DNA of 64,000 nt from Comamonas sp. KCTC 72670 (GCA_014656495.1 BNCN01000008.1:343600-407599); one strand, 5' to 3'; positions 52,320-62,328 are shown, counted from the first letter of the stretch. Notes: generated from the letters alone by a model not told the origin. Program-made: numbers and translations.

Positions 52320-52808
52320 TCAGAGCACCTTGACCTGAATCTCCTTCAGGACCTGGTCGCCGCGCAGCACCGACACCGTCCAGTTGCCAGGCTTGTTGAG
52401 CTTCAAGCCCGTCCACTGCCGGGCGCGCCAGCCCTCGCCCTTGATCTTCACGTCCTTCGTCTCGCGGACCACCGCGCCCTGCTTCGTCTGGACCATGATG
52501 TCCTCGACGGCGTCGCCCTGGGGCACCAGGTAGGCCTGCCACAGCATGACGTTGGTGCCGGCCTTGATGCCCTCGGGGCCGACCTCGGCGGTGCACTCGT
52601 ACTTGTTGGCACCTTCCTTGGCGACCTCCGTGCAGAGCTTGGCCTCCACCAGGACGGGGCCCTGGCCCTGGCCCTTGTAGAAGTAGTTCCAGGTGTCGCG
52701 CACCGCGTCCGCGTCCGGCGCCTTGGCCGGGGCCGCGTCCTGCGCCATGGCCACCGAAGACATCCCCAGCACCGCGCACAGCAGGCTCCGCGTCAGCATC
52801 TTCGCCAT
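52320..52808 (-). CDS. Secreted/periplasmic protein of unknown function
   Basis: 162 residues with a Sec signal peptide (MAKMLTRSLLCAVLGMSSV...) cleaved after AMA. The mature ~140 residues are beta-rich with two cysteines (AKLCTEV, KYECTAE) and a PGNWTVSVLRGDQVLKEIQVKVL end resembling an immunoglobulin-like or DUF2914-like sandwich; family not established. Start 52808 chosen for the signal peptide. Lies just downstream of the permease gene on the same strand with ~100 nt between. Confidence 0.7.
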   Translation of the reverse strand: MAKMLTRSLLCAVLGMSSVAMAQDAAPAKAPDADAVRDTWNYFYKGQGQGPVLVEAKLCTEVAKEGANKYECTAEVGPEGIKAGTNVMLWQAYLVPQGDAVEDIMVQTKQGAVVRETKDVKIKGEGWRARQWTGLKLNKPGNWTVSVLRGDQVLKEIQVKVL

Positions 52809-52906
52809 CTCAAGTCCCCTCATTCTCGTGATGAAGCGGGCCCCCAGGCCCGCCATGCCGCGTCTGTGTAGCACAGAATCGCGCCCACCTTCCTTCACCG
52901 GGCCGC

Positions 52907-54250
52907 TCAACCGAAGAGGAAGAAGGCCAGCGTCACCAGCGGCAGGTACACGAGGAAGGCCACCAGCAAGAAGCCCAGCAGCTCCTTGAACTCCAAGCGC
53001 GCCACCGCCAGCAGCGGCAGCGCCCAGAAGGGTTGGATGAGGTCGGTGGCCATGTCACCCCACGCGTAGGCCAGCACGACCTTCTCGGGCGCCACGCCCA
53101 GGCGCGTCGCGGCGTCCAGCAGGTACGGCGCTTCAATGGCCCACTTCGAGCCGCCCGACGGGACGAAGTAGTTCACCACGCCGCTGTACAGGTAGACGAT
53201 GGCGGGGAACGTCTCGCGTGTGGACAGCGACACGAACAGCTCGCCGATGCGCTCCGTGAGGCCGGTGGCCTTGAAGATGCCGTAGATGCCCGCGTACAGC
53301 GGGAACTGGAGCACGATGCCGTGCAGCACCGTGCCGGCCTCCTCGCTGGCCTTGAGCAGCCGCGCGGGCGTGCCGTGCAGCAGCACCGCCAGCACCAGGA
53401 AGGTGAAGTTCACCACGTTGAGGTTGAGCGCGCGCCAGCCGCCGTTCATCCACAGGTGCCGCGCCAGCCACAGCAGGCCCAGCACGCCGATGACGGTGTT
53501 GAGCAGCCGCGAGTGGTCCAGCCAGACGGCGAAGCTCCGCTCGGCGGGGCGCTCCGGGGGCACGAAGTCGCCCAGCGACTCCAGCACCGCCGGGTCCACG
53601 CGGACGGTGTTCTCCGGGCGCGGGTGCAGCACCCACGCGAGCAACGTCAGCCCGGCCACCACGGCCAGCGTGAGGCCCAGGTTGAACGGGGAGAACAGCG
53701 TCGTGTTGATGGGCAGCACGCCCAGGTTCTTCTCCAGGAAGTGCCCGGGCGTGGCCACCAGCAGCGGCGCGGAGGCGGACAGGCCCGAGTGCCACGTGGC
53801 GCCCAGGCCGAAGTACGCGCACGCCACCAGCAGCCGGTAGTCCACGTCCGGCCGGCGCTTCACCATGAAGCGCACCAGCATGGCGCTGGCCACCAGCGAC
53901 AGGCCCCAGTTGATGTACGCCAGGGCCATGGAGACGAAGGCCATCCACGCCGCCGCGCCCCGGGGCGTGCGTGGCACCCGCGCCGCGCGCTCCAGCAGCG
54001 CGCGCACGGGGCCGGTGAGCGCCAGCAGGTACCCGGTGAACATCACCAGCGCCATCTGCATGGAGAAGCCGAGCAGCTCCCAGAAGCCGCTGCCCCAGGC
54101 GTCCAGCACGGCGGGCGGCGCGGCGCCGGCCCAGCCCGTGGCCAGCGCCATGGTGAGCAGCGTGAGCAGGACGGCGATGGCGAACGCGCTGGGCACGAAG
54201 CGCGACGAGAAGCGGCCCAGGCCTTCGGCGATGCGGACGAGGGTCTCCAC
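52907..54250 (-). CDS. atoE: Short-chain fatty acid permease (AtoE family)
   Basis: 447 residues, at least ten hydrophobic segments. AtoE/TIGR00366 signatures: GLGRFSSRFVPSAFAIAVLLTL at the N-terminus, INWGLSLVASAMLVR, ATWHSGLSASAPLL, LQFPLYAGIYGI and the conserved NYFVPSGGSKWAIEAPYLLDA near the C-terminus. Transports short-chain fatty acids such as acetoacetate or butyrate across the inner membrane. Usually found with CoA-transferase genes, which are not present here. Divergent from FUSC. Confidence 0.88.
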   Translation of the reverse strand: METLVRIAEGLGRFSSRFVPSAFAIAVLLTLLTMALATGWAGAAPPAVLDAWGSGFWELLGFSMQMALVMFTGYLLALTGPVRALLERAARVPRTPRGAAAWMAFVSMALAYINWGLSLVASAMLVRFMVKRRPDVDYRLLVACAYFGLGATWHSGLSASAPLLVATPGHFLEKNLGVLPINTTLFSPFNLGLTLAVVAGLTLLAWVLHPRPENTVRVDPAVLESLGDFVPPERPAERSFAVWLDHSRLLNTVIGVLGLLWLARHLWMNGGWRALNLNVVNFTFLVLAVLLHGTPARLLKASEEAGTVLHGIVLQFPLYAGIYGIFKATGLTERIGELFVSLSTRETFPAIVYLYSGVVNYFVPSGGSKWAIEAPYLLDAATRLGVAPEKVVLAYAWGDMATDLIQPFWALPLLAVARLEFKELLGFLLVAFLVYLPLVTLAFFLFG

Positions 54251-54432
54251 GAGATGTCGCTCCTTGGCGGGAAAGCCACGTTACGGCATGTGCGGTCCGG
54301 CCGGTCCGTGAAAGCCCGCGCGCGCGAGGCCTGGCCGCCCGGGCCCGGGCCCGCTGGCCCCCCCGTCCGCCGGGGTGCCCGGAGAGGGAGGGTGGAGGTT
54401 CCTTCCGCGCCGCGCGGTGTCAACGCTCCAGG

Positions 54433-56559
54433 ATGCGCCGACTGCTGCGACACCTGCGCTCCGTTCTCCGGGTTCGGCCAGGAAAGCCCGCCATCGGCGC
54501 GGGGCTCCGGACCGCGCTCGCCACCGCCGTCCCGCTGGTGCTCGCCTTCCTGCTCGGGGTGAAGGATGCGAGCTGGGGCGGCTTGTCCGGACTGCTGGTG
54601 TCGCTGGCCGACAAGGGCGGTTCATACCGGACGCGGGCGAAGGAGCTGGGCGCGGTGACGCTGCTCGGCGCCGTGGTGGGCGCGCTGGGGGCGCCGGGTG
54701 GCTCCACGCCGTGGCTGGACGTGCTGCTGATGTGGCTGGGGGTGACGGCGGCGGCCTACGCGCGCAGCTATGGCGAGACGGCGGGCTCGGTGGGCGGGCA
54801 GCTCGCGGTCATCTTCGTCGTGTCGCTGGGGGCGCCCGCGGTGGCGCCGGAGGTGGCGCTGGCGCGTGGGTTCTGGCTGCTCTTCGGCGGCCTGTGGGCG
54901 ATGACGCTGTCGCTGGTCCTGTGGCCGCTGCGGCCCTATCAGCCCGCGCGGCGGGCCATCGCGCGGGTGTACCGGGCGCTGGCGGAGGCGTCGTGGGATT
55001 TGGGCCGGCTGTCGCGGGAAGGCGCCAGCTCGCAGGCCTGGGCGGAGGCGGCCCAGCGGCACATGAGCGTGCGGCCGCTCATGGAGCAGGCCCGCGCGAC
55101 GCTGGGCGCCAGCCGGGGCAGCCACATGGGTAAGTCCCGGCGCGGCGAGCACCTGCTGGTGCTGCTGGAGACGTGCGAGCCCATGTCCGCCCAGCTCATC
55201 GCCCTGGCCGAGGCCATGGAGGCGGCCGTGCGCGAGCCCCGCTTCCTGCCGCTGCGAGGGCGCGTGGACTCGCTGTGCGACGCCTACGCGGCCATGGCGT
55301 TGTGGGTGGAGCAGGTGCTCCTGCATGAACGCAACGAGGGCGTGCCGCGCGCGCCCCGCCTGGCGCCTCGCTCGCGCCGCCGGAGTCACCGCTGGCCCGC
55401 CGCGGGCATCCGCTCCCGCGAGGACCCGCTGTCGGTCCACGTGGACGTGCTCTTCGGGAAGCTGCGGCAGCTCGCGGGCGTGGCGCATGAGACGGCCTCC
55501 GGGTTGTTGCACGGCGACCCCGTGTCGGACCGGGGCCGCAGCCTGGTGGGGCGCGAGGAGCGGCGCGTCCGCTCCTGGCTGGCGCCGCTGCGCGACCACC
55601 TCCGCTCCGACTCATTGGTGTTCCGTCACGCGCTGCGGGTGGGGCTGGTGGCGACCGTGGCGTTGGTGGTGACCCAGTCGCTGGGCATCCGTGACGCCCA
55701 CTGGGTGAGCCTCACCGTCATCGCCATCCTCCAGCCCTACTCCGCCATCACCGAGGAGCGCGCGCTCCAACGCGTGGGCGGGACGCTGCTGGGCGCCTGT
55801 CTGGCCGCGGTGATTGCCACGCGCGTGCACTCGCCGTCCGCGCTGCTCACCGTCATCGTCCTGCTGACGGCGGTGTCGGTGGCGCTCCTGCCCATCAACT
55901 TCGGCGCCTTCCAGGTGCTGCTCACGCCGGACTACCTGCTGCTGGCCACGCTGAGCTCCGGGGACTGGAGCCTCGCGGGGCAGCGCGCCCTGGGGGTGCT
56001 GGTGGCGTGCACGCTCGCGCTGTTGGGCGCGTGGTTGCTCTGGCCCATGCCGGAGCGGCGGCGGTTTCCGGACGCCGCGGCGGCGGCCCTGCGCGCGGAT
56101 GGGGACTACCTGCGCGAGGTCATCGCCCGCCGCAGCGCGGACCGGCCCGAGGTGGGGGCGGCGCGGCGCAGCTTCGGCCTGGCGCTGTTGGACGCTGAGG
56201 CGTCGTTCGAGCGGCTCACCGCCGAGTACCACGGGCCTCCCCAGCAGCTGGAGTCCGGCATGGCCGTCATCACCTACGCGCGCCGCTTCGCCACCGTGGT
56301 GACGGCCCTGGGCATGGAGCGGCCGGAGGCGGAGGTCCCTGGCCAGTTGAAGCACCTGGCGCTCCAGGCGGGCCGCGCGCTGGATGACCTGGCGGAGTCC
56401 CTGCACGCCCGCCGCGTGCCACCGCCGCTGCCGCCGCTGCAGGTGTCCTGCAAGACGGATGACCCCGTCTTCGGCGCGCTGCTCGAGCGGGTGCCCCGGC
56501 AGCTGGGCATGCTGCACGGCGCGGTGACGCGGCTCAGCGCCGGTCCCATCCTGCGCTGA
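54433..56559 (+). CDS. FUSC-family inner-membrane transporter
   Basis: 708 residues with two membrane blocks of the FUSC/YccS/AaeB type: residues ~25-165 (RTALATAVPLVLAFLLGVKD, SLVLWPLRPYQPARRAI) and ~395-540 (RHALRVGLVATVALVVTQSLG, IAILQPYSAITEERALQRVGGTLLG, ending LLGAWLLWPMPERRR). Cytoplasmic helical domains follow each. Probably an aromatic-acid or fusaric-acid exporter with a partner in the envelope; none is adjacent. Converges on the histidine-kinase gene. Confidence 0.87.
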   Translation: MRRLLRHLRSVLRVRPGKPAIGAGLRTALATAVPLVLAFLLGVKDASWGGLSGLLVSLADKGGSYRTRAKELGAVTLLGAVVGALGAPGGSTPWLDVLLMWLGVTAAAYARSYGETAGSVGGQLAVIFVVSLGAPAVAPEVALARGFWLLFGGLWAMTLSLVLWPLRPYQPARRAIARVYRALAEASWDLGRLSREGASSQAWAEAAQRHMSVRPLMEQARATLGASRGSHMGKSRRGEHLLVLLETCEPMSAQLIALAEAMEAAVREPRFLPLRGRVDSLCDAYAAMALWVEQVLLHERNEGVPRAPRLAPRSRRRSHRWPAAGIRSREDPLSVHVDVLFGKLRQLAGVAHETASGLLHGDPVSDRGRSLVGREERRVRSWLAPLRDHLRSDSLVFRHALRVGLVATVALVVTQSLGIRDAHWVSLTVIAILQPYSAITEERALQRVGGTLLGACLAAVIATRVHSPSALLTVIVLLTAVSVALLPINFGAFQVLLTPDYLLLATLSSGDWSLAGQRALGVLVACTLALLGAWLLWPMPERRRFPDAAAAALRADGDYLREVIARRSADRPEVGAARRSFGLALLDAEASFERLTAEYHGPPQQLESGMAVITYARRFATVVTALGMERPEAEVPGQLKHLALQAGRALDDLAESLHARRVPPPLPPLQVSCKTDDPVFGALLERVPRQLGMLHGAVTRLSAGPILR

Positions 56560-56565
56560 TGCGCC

Positions 56566-58107
56566 TCACTCCGGCGAGTCCTGCTGGGGGCGAAGGGCCA
56601 TCACGGGGAGCGAGACGTGGAAGGTGGACCCGAGGCCCAGCTCGCTCTCCACCCAGATGTGGCCGTCGTGGCGTTCGATGATGTCGCGGCAGATGTACAG
56701 GCCCAGGCCCAGCCCGCCGAAGCCCGACACCGGCGCGTTGCGCGCGCGGAAGAAGCGCTCGAAGAGCCGGGTCTGCTCCTCCCGGGGGATGCCCATGCCC
56801 GCGTCCGTCACGGTGAGCACGGCGGCGTCTTGCGCGTTCGACACCGCGACGCGCACCGCGCCGCCCAGCGGACTGTATTTGATGGCGTTCTCCAGGAGGT
56901 TGGCCAGCACCTGGAACAGCCGGTCCCGGTCGCCCAGGACCACGATGTCCTCCGGAGGCAGCTCGCACGTGAAGGCATGCTCCGGGCTGATGGAGCGGAA
57001 GTCCGAGCAGGCCTCGCGCGCCAGCTCCAGGAGCGACACGGGGGCGCGCCGCAGCTTCAGCCTTCCCGCCTCCACGCTGGTGGCGTCCACCAGGTCATTG
57101 ATGAGGGTCGACAGCCGGTGCACCTGCGCCAGGGCCTTCTCCACCCGCTCCTCGGGGACCGGCTCCTGCGCGGTCATGGAGCGCTTCATCAGCTCGAGCT
57201 GGAGGCGCAGGGGCGTGAGCGGCGTCTTCAGCTCGTGCGCGGCGATGGAGAGGAAGTCGTCGCGCACGCGGACGGCCTCATGGGCCTCCTCCAGGAGCCG
57301 CGCCTGCACGCGACCGGCGCGCACGCGGTCGGTGATGTCGCGGAAGCTCCAGACGCGGCCGGTGATGAGCCCCCGGCGCCACTGCGGCAGGGAGTAGCGC
57401 TCCAGGACGCGGCCGTCCTTCAGCTCGATGATGTCGAAGCTCTCCTGCTCCGGCGACTCATACAGCGCCTTGATCCGCGCGAAGAAGGGCTCCGGGTCCT
57501 TGAGCTGGCCGCGCACCTTGTCCAGCAGCATCGAGTCGTGCGGGCAGTCGTGCATCGAGGTCACCCCCCACAGCCGCTTGAACTGGCGGTTGTGGGCGGT
57601 GATGCGCCCGTCCCGGTCCACGACGAGCAGCCCATCCGCCGTGGAGTCGAGCGTGGCCTCCAGCAGGGACACGGTCTGTTCGAGCCGCTCCTGGGCGGAG
57701 CGCTGCTCGGTGACATCCACCATGATGCCGTGCAGCCTGCGGGCGCGGCCTTCCTCGGAGTGCACGGTGACGATGTCCCGCAGCCAGACGGTGCGGCCGT
57801 CCGCGGCGAGCATCCGGTATTCGAATTCGTGGGGCAGGCACTGCTGCACCGCGGAGAGGCAGAAGTCGGGCGCCCAGTGACGGTCGTCCGGGTGCAGATG
57901 GTCCACCCAGAACTGGGGCTCCTCGAGCCAGCGCTCCACCGGATAGCCGAGCAGCCGCTCCGCCTGCTTGCTGACGAAGACGAAGCGGAAGGAGGGGTCC
58001 GCCTCCCAGACGATGCCGTCGATGTTGTCCACCAGCGCGGCGTGTCCGCGCCGGGAATGAAGGACGGCTTTCACGCCCGCTGCCAGGCCTGGCTCCCTCT
58101 GCGCCAT
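56566..58107 (-). CDS. PAS-domain sensor histidine kinase
   Basis: 513 residues, cytoplasmic. Two PAS domains (about 20-140: IDGIVWEADPSFRFVFVSKQAERLLG with PAC RRLHGIMVDVTEQR; and 145-270: LDSTADGLLVVDRDGRITAHN), then HisKA with the phospho-His in IAAHELKTPLTPL, and HATPase_c with N-box LLENAIKYSP, G1 VTDAGMGIP and G2 GGLGLGLYICR. No membrane segment, so an intracellular signal. No cognate receiver adjacent. ATG 58107 preferred over the GTG at 58110 (GGGAGGGAGCGTGTG upstream). Confidence 0.93.
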   Translation of the reverse strand: MAQREPGLAAGVKAVLHSRRGHAALVDNIDGIVWEADPSFRFVFVSKQAERLLGYPVERWLEEPQFWVDHLHPDDRHWAPDFCLSAVQQCLPHEFEYRMLAADGRTVWLRDIVTVHSEEGRARRLHGIMVDVTEQRSAQERLEQTVSLLEATLDSTADGLLVVDRDGRITAHNRQFKRLWGVTSMHDCPHDSMLLDKVRGQLKDPEPFFARIKALYESPEQESFDIIELKDGRVLERYSLPQWRRGLITGRVWSFRDITDRVRAGRVQARLLEEAHEAVRVRDDFLSIAAHELKTPLTPLRLQLELMKRSMTAQEPVPEERVEKALAQVHRLSTLINDLVDATSVEAGRLKLRRAPVSLLELAREACSDFRSISPEHAFTCELPPEDIVVLGDRDRLFQVLANLLENAIKYSPLGGAVRVAVSNAQDAAVLTVTDAGMGIPREEQTRLFERFFRARNAPVSGFGGLGLGLYICRDIIERHDGHIWVESELGLGSTFHVSLPVMALRPQQDSPE

Positions 58108-58241
58108 CACACGCTCCCTCCCTTGGAGCAGGGGGCTTTCCCGTGTCCCGGGGCCCCTTCAATCAAAGCACCCCGGCTCGCGGGTGCCACCCGTCCCATC
58201 CGCCGATGGCACACCGTGGGGATGCGTGCGAAGCAAGCCTC

Positions 58242-59054
58242 ATGACGCCTCCTCGCCGTGCCCGTCGGAACACGAACGCCTCCGAGCAAGGCCCGTGGCT
58301 GGGGCGCGTCTTCTTCGGGCCCCGGTGGTTGATGTACGCGGGGCCGCTGGCGCCCACCGACCCGCACGCGCACCCCACCTTCCAGGTGCTGTGCTCCCTG
58401 GGAGAACCCGTGCGGCTGCGTGACTCCCTCCGCCGCGAGGTGGAGTGCCACGCGGCCGTCGTCCCGCCGGACGTCGAGCATGCCGTCGTCCAGGGCGGCC
58501 TCGCGACGGTGCTGCTCCATGTCCCCGCGGAGGACCGCGTGGGCCGCCAGCTCCGGACGCTGGGCATCGGCGCGGACGCGGCGGCGTGGGGCCTCGCCGG
58601 ACAGGTCCTCCTCGGACGGACGTCCGGCGCGCTGCCCGTGCATTGGGAGGAGGCCGAGGCGTGGACCCAGGCGCTGCTCGACGCGCTCCAGGCCGACGCC
58701 GGAATCGCGCCGCCCACCCACCCCGCGGTGAAGAAGCTGCTGCGGCTGTTGCCCGCCGCGCTCGACGAGGACGTGCGCCTGTCCGCGCTGGCGCCGCGCG
58801 TGGGCTTGTCCGTGGGGCGGCTGTCCCACCTGTTCAGCGCCGAGGTGGGCTTCCCCTTGCGGCCCTACATCCTCTGGCTGCGGCTGCGACGCGCCGCCGA
58901 GCACCTGCAACAGGGGGCCTCCCTCACGGCGTCCGCGCACGCCGCGGGCTTCACCGACAGCGCGCACCTGAACCACACCTTCCGGCGCACCTTCGGACTC
59001 AACCCGTCGGACATCGCGGGGGTGGTGCAGTGGGTCCGGCCCCCGCCGGGATAG
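58242..59054 (+). CDS. AraC-family transcription regulator
   Basis: 270 residues. C-terminal AraC HTH pair (about 170-265: VRLSALAPRVGLSVGRLSHLF, LTASAHAAGFTDSAHLNHTFRRTFGLNPSDI). The N-terminal ~150 residues are a cupin-like sensor (PTDPHAHPTFQVLCSLGEPVRLRD, CHAAVVPPDVEHAVV). Located 76 nt upstream of the DUF3703 gene in the same direction, which it may control. Start 58242 follows the family; 99 nt of open frame upstream are rejected. Confidence 0.9.
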   Translation: MTPPRRARRNTNASEQGPWLGRVFFGPRWLMYAGPLAPTDPHAHPTFQVLCSLGEPVRLRDSLRREVECHAAVVPPDVEHAVVQGGLATVLLHVPAEDRVGRQLRTLGIGADAAAWGLAGQVLLGRTSGALPVHWEEAEAWTQALLDALQADAGIAPPTHPAVKKLLRLLPAALDEDVRLSALAPRVGLSVGRLSHLFSAEVGFPLRPYILWLRLRRAAEHLQQGASLTASAHAAGFTDSAHLNHTFRRTFGLNPSDIAGVVQWVRPPPG

Positions 59055-59130
59055 CGTGTTCCTACAAGTCCAGGCCGGCCGCTCCGGGGCAGGGTGGAGT
59101 CCTTCGCCCCCCTTCCCGGGAGACACTCCG

Positions 59131-59484
59131 ATGTCGATGAAGCCGATGCTGCGCGCCGCCTTCGAGGCGGAGCTGCGCGAGGCCACCGAGGCCGAGGCCC
59201 GCTCAGCACCCCGGCGCGCCTGGCGGCATCTCGAGCGGGCCCACGTGCTCAGCCAGGCGTACGCGGGACCCCACGTCCGCGTGCACTGGCGCATGCTGGG
59301 CTTCGGCTGGCGCCAGCGGGACGTCCGAGAGCTGTGGGGCCAGGTGGCGAGGCTGCTGGTCGCCGCGCCGGGGTCGTGGCTTGGGAGGGCGCCGCTGGGC
59401 AACACGGGCGGCGCGAGCGTGGGCATCTTGACGCCCATGCCCATCCCCGATGACTTGCGCGCCGTGCTGGACGCGGACCGCTGA
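59131..59484 (+). CDS. DUF3703 protein
   Basis: 117 residues matching DUF3703: AFEAELREATEAEARSAPRRAWRHLERAHVLSQ, PHVRVHWRMLGFGWRQRDVRELWGQVARL and GRAPLGNTGGASVGILTPMPIPDDL. Function unknown; the invariant His/Trp positions suggest a small metal- or ligand-binding helical protein. DUF3703 genes often lie beside regulators, as here. Two ATGs (59131 and 59137) are possible. Confidence 0.87.
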   Translation: MSMKPMLRAAFEAELREATEAEARSAPRRAWRHLERAHVLSQAYAGPHVRVHWRMLGFGWRQRDVRELWGQVARLLVAAPGSWLGRAPLGNTGGASVGILTPMPIPDDLRAVLDADR

Positions 59485-59582
59485 CACCGCGGCACCGTGG
59501 CCGTCCGTGGGTGACGCATGGGCCGCTTTCTTCACACATCAACGGCGCGCGCTCGGACGAATTCCTGTATGGAACGGACATC

Positions 59583-61058
59583 ATGTCCTCTTCCGAGCAA
59601 CCCTCGCGGCAGGACGCACGCGTCTCAACGGGCGTGCCTGGGCTTGACTCCGTCTTGGGCGGCGGCCTCGTCGCCTCGGGTGTCTACATCGTCGTCGGCG
59701 AGCCGGGCGCGGGGAAGACCCTCTTCGCCAATCAGCTTTGCTACCACCAGGGCCGCGCCGGGGCGCGCTGCCTGTATGTCACGCTGCTCGCGGAATCCCA
59801 TGCCCGCATGTTGGCGAACATGCGGGACATGGCCTTCTTCGACTCGGCGCTGCTGCCCGAGGGCGTCTATTACGTCAGCGGCTTCCGCATGCTGGAGGAG
59901 CAGGGCCTGCCAGGCCTCCTGGAGCTCCTGCGGCGGGAGGTACGCAATCACAATGCCAGCATCCTGGTGCTGGATGGCCTGGTGCAGGCGCAGGAGGCCG
60001 CGGGCAGCAGCCGCGACTTCAAGAAGTTCATCCACGAGCTGCAGGTCGCCGCGGGCCTGGCGCGCTTCACGGCGCTGATGCTCACCAGCGCCAACGGCCC
60101 CGCCGTCCACCCCGAATACACCATGGTGGATGGCATCCTGGAGCTGCGCGAGCGCACCTTCGGCGTGCGCTCCTGGCGCGAGCTGCAGGTGCGCAAGTTC
60201 CGTGGCAGCGCCACGCTGCAGGGCGTCCACACCTTCCGTATCAGCAATGAAGGACTGGAGGTCTTCCCCCGCCTGGAGGCGCGTGTGTCACGCGCGCCTC
60301 CGCCGGACCCGGGCGCGCTCCGCGTCCACTTCGGCGTTCCGTCCCTGGACGCGCTCTTCCCGGAGGGGCTGGCGGCGGGGTCCACCTCGCTGTTGCTCGG
60401 TCCACCCGGCGCGGGCAAGACGATGCTGGGCTGTAGCTTCCTGTATGAGGGATTGAAACAGGGTGAGTCCTGTCTCCTCATGGGCTTCTACGAGCCGCCC
60501 AACCGGCTGCTGGGCAAGGTGGCATCCGCGGGCATCGACCTGGGCGGCGCCTCCCAGGATGGACAGCTGGGAATCCTCTGGCAGCCCCCTTCCGAGTGCG
60601 TCCTGGACATCCTGGCCGAGCAGCTGCTGACGGAGGTCCAGCGGCGCAAGGTGAAGCGGGTGTTCGTGGACGGGCTGAGCGCGATACAGCAATCCTCGCC
60701 GGACCCGCTGCGGATGAACTCGTTCTTCGCCGCCTTGACCCAGGCGTTGCGCGCGACGGGGACCACGACGCTGTTCAGCATGGAGACACCGCGGCTGTTC
60801 GGTCCAGTGTTGGACGTGCCGATGGAAGTGGGTCCTTCCGCTGTAGCGGAGAACCTCTTCTTCTTGAGACATGTCGAGCTCGACGGCCGCCTGCGCAGGC
60901 TACTGAGCATCTTCAAAATGCGTGACACCCACTATGACCCCACCCTGAGGGAGTTCGTCATCACGCCCAAGGGCATCGAGGTGCTGCCACCCTTCAATAT
61001 CGCCGTGGATACCCTGCTCACGGGACTTGCCCGACACCCGGGCACTGGCCATTTCTGA
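59583..61058 (+). CDS. Tandem KaiC-like (RecA-fold) ATPase
   Basis: 491 residues with two KaiC domains (about 10-235 and 245-480). Domain 1: Walker A GEPGAGKT (39-46), Walker B ILVLDG (127-132). Domain 2: Walker A GPPGAGKT (273-280), Walker B VFVDG (360-364). Each has a single glutamate after the first strand set (LLAES, GFYEPP) rather than the EE pair of cyanobacterial KaiC. No KaiA/KaiB genes are nearby, so not a clock. Stand-alone KaiC-like proteins next to receivers and kinases act in signalling. Same strand as the receiver gene, 28 nt apart. Confidence 0.9.
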   Translation: MSSSEQPSRQDARVSTGVPGLDSVLGGGLVASGVYIVVGEPGAGKTLFANQLCYHQGRAGARCLYVTLLAESHARMLANMRDMAFFDSALLPEGVYYVSGFRMLEEQGLPGLLELLRREVRNHNASILVLDGLVQAQEAAGSSRDFKKFIHELQVAAGLARFTALMLTSANGPAVHPEYTMVDGILELRERTFGVRSWRELQVRKFRGSATLQGVHTFRISNEGLEVFPRLEARVSRAPPPDPGALRVHFGVPSLDALFPEGLAAGSTSLLLGPPGAGKTMLGCSFLYEGLKQGESCLLMGFYEPPNRLLGKVASAGIDLGGASQDGQLGILWQPPSECVLDILAEQLLTEVQRRKVKRVFVDGLSAIQQSSPDPLRMNSFFAALTQALRATGTTTLFSMETPRLFGPVLDVPMEVGPSAVAENLFFLRHVELDGRLRRLLSIFKMRDTHYDPTLREFVITPKGIEVLPPFNIAVDTLLTGLARHPGTGHF

Positions 61059-61086
61059 ACGAACCGCGAGGAGTAGTGCCACCCGT

Positions 61087-61452
61087 ATGGAGACGGTCCT
61101 GGTGGTGGATGACGAGCAGGGCATCCTGGAAGCCCTGGCGGACCTCCTTCGAGAGGAGGGCTACCGCGTTCTGACGGCCTCTCACGGCCGTGAGGCGCTA
61201 GAGCGGATGGCGGAACTTCGACCGGACCTCGTCCTCACCGATTGGATGATGCCGGTCATGGATGGGCCCGCCCTCATCGAGCGCATCCGGACCGAGCCGG
61301 CCTACAAGGATGTCACGCTCATGGGGATGAGCGCCGTGGACGTGTCCGCGTTGCGGCGCGTCTATCCCGGAATGCCTTTCCTTCAGAAGCCCTTCGACAT
61401 CTACGCGCTCATGCGACAGGTCCGGCTGGCCCTGGATGCGAAGCGCGCCTGA
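61087..61452 (+). CDS. Single-domain response regulator (receiver)
   Basis: 121 residues, receiver domain only. Acidic pair Asp8-Asp9 (VVDDEQG), phospho-acceptor Asp52 (VLTDWMMPVMDG), switch Ser82 (GMSAVD) and Lys101 (FLQKPFD) are all present, so it should be phosphorylated by a histidine kinase, likely one of those in this cluster. No output domain: it acts by protein contact, possibly on the KaiC-like ATPase. Start 61087 gives the family N-terminus. Confidence 0.93.
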   Translation: METVLVVDDEQGILEALADLLREEGYRVLTASHGREALERMAELRPDLVLTDWMMPVMDGPALIERIRTEPAYKDVTLMGMSAVDVSALRRVYPGMPFLQKPFDIYALMRQVRLALDAKRA

Positions 61453-61459
61453 GGCCCCC

Positions 61460-62284
61460 ATGTTCTATCTATTCAAGCTGGGCCCCGTGCCACTCAGCCA
61501 GGGCGCCACGCAGGTGCAGGTGTACCTGCGTATCTCCGAATCGGGTGAGCCGGCCGCGCCCGTGTTCGAGTCGGATGACCTCACGGGCCTGCGGACCCTG
61601 CTGGAGGGGGTGGAGGCGGCGGAGGTCCGCTGCGAGCCCGCGCTGAGCGCCGCGGCGGAGGGCCTGGGCCTCACCGTGGCGCCGCCGCCGTCGCAGGCAC
61701 TTGCTTCGTGCGCGGCCATTGCCACGTTTCTGGCCTGGGGGCAGCGAGGCTTGTCGGGGCTGGGGTCCGACAAGGCGCTGCTCTTCGTCCAGGCGGCGAC
61801 GGAGTACTGGGACGCGAAGCCCTGGACGCACTGGGATGACAGCCAGCCCTTCGAGGTGGCCGTCACCGGTCCGTTGAATCATGCCTTCGAGGGGTGCGTC
61901 TTCCACATGGGCGACGGACGCGCGGGGCTCGCGCTGTACTTCAAGCCCGGCGCGCTCCAGATGCTGATGGAGATGCAGGCGCGCGGTCAGGGTGACGACG
62001 CCACCAGCCTGCCCGCGATTGCCGTCACGTTGGACACGTCTCCGCCGTACGCCGTGGCCGCGCTCACCGCCGCGGGCCGCGCGCCGCGCCTGCCGTTGCC
62101 GCTGAAGACAGGGCCGGATGGCATTGGCGTGCCCTCTCCCTTGGAGTCGTTGGTGCTGGTGGCCGCGCTGCGCGCCGTGGCGCGCCTGTCACCCACGCAG
62201 CGGGAGGTGCTCAGCAACGTGGTGGCCGGCGACGCCGAGATGCAGGTGCGCGTCCGCGCGCCAGCGCCCCGCGTCCGGAACTGA
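61460..62284 (+). CDS. Hypothetical protein in the KaiC-receiver cluster
   Basis: 274 residues, no signal peptide or membrane segment. N-terminal [25 protein letters not shown], a middle with [28 protein letters not shown], and a C-terminal helical [11 protein letters not shown] segment. No family recognised. Starts 7 nt after the receiver stop, so it is cotranscribed. A GGGGC/GCCCC hairpin lies just after it. Confidence 0.7.
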   Translation: MFYLFKLGPVPLSQGATQVQVYLRISESGEPAAPVFESDDLTGLRTLLEGVEAAEVRCEPALSAAAEGLGLTVAPPPSQALASCAAIATFLAWGQRGLSGLGSDKALLFVQAATEYWDAKPWTHWDDSQPFEVAVTGPLNHAFEGCVFHMGDGRAGLALYFKPGALQMLMEMQARGQGDDATSLPAIAVTLDTSPPYAVAALTAAGRAPRLPLPLKTGPDGIGVPSPLESLVLVAALRAVARLSPTQREVLSNVVAGDAEMQVRVRAPAPRVRN

Positions 62285-62311
62285 GCCCGCCAGGTCGCTC
62301 GGCGTGAGCGC

Positions 62312-62328
62312 CGGGGCTTCACGCCCCG
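62312..62328 (+). terminator. Weak hairpin after the cluster
   Basis: CGGGGC (62312-62317) - TTCAC - GCCCCG (62323-62328), 28 nt after the hypothetical stop; no T-run. It may separate the KaiC-receiver unit from the poly-HAMP kinase gene. Confidence 0.35.

Noticed and set aside
59583..61058. Circadian clock kaiABC locus
   Set aside because: No kaiA or kaiB nearby and the KaiC-like protein lacks the paired catalytic glutamates; a signalling ATPase is more likely.
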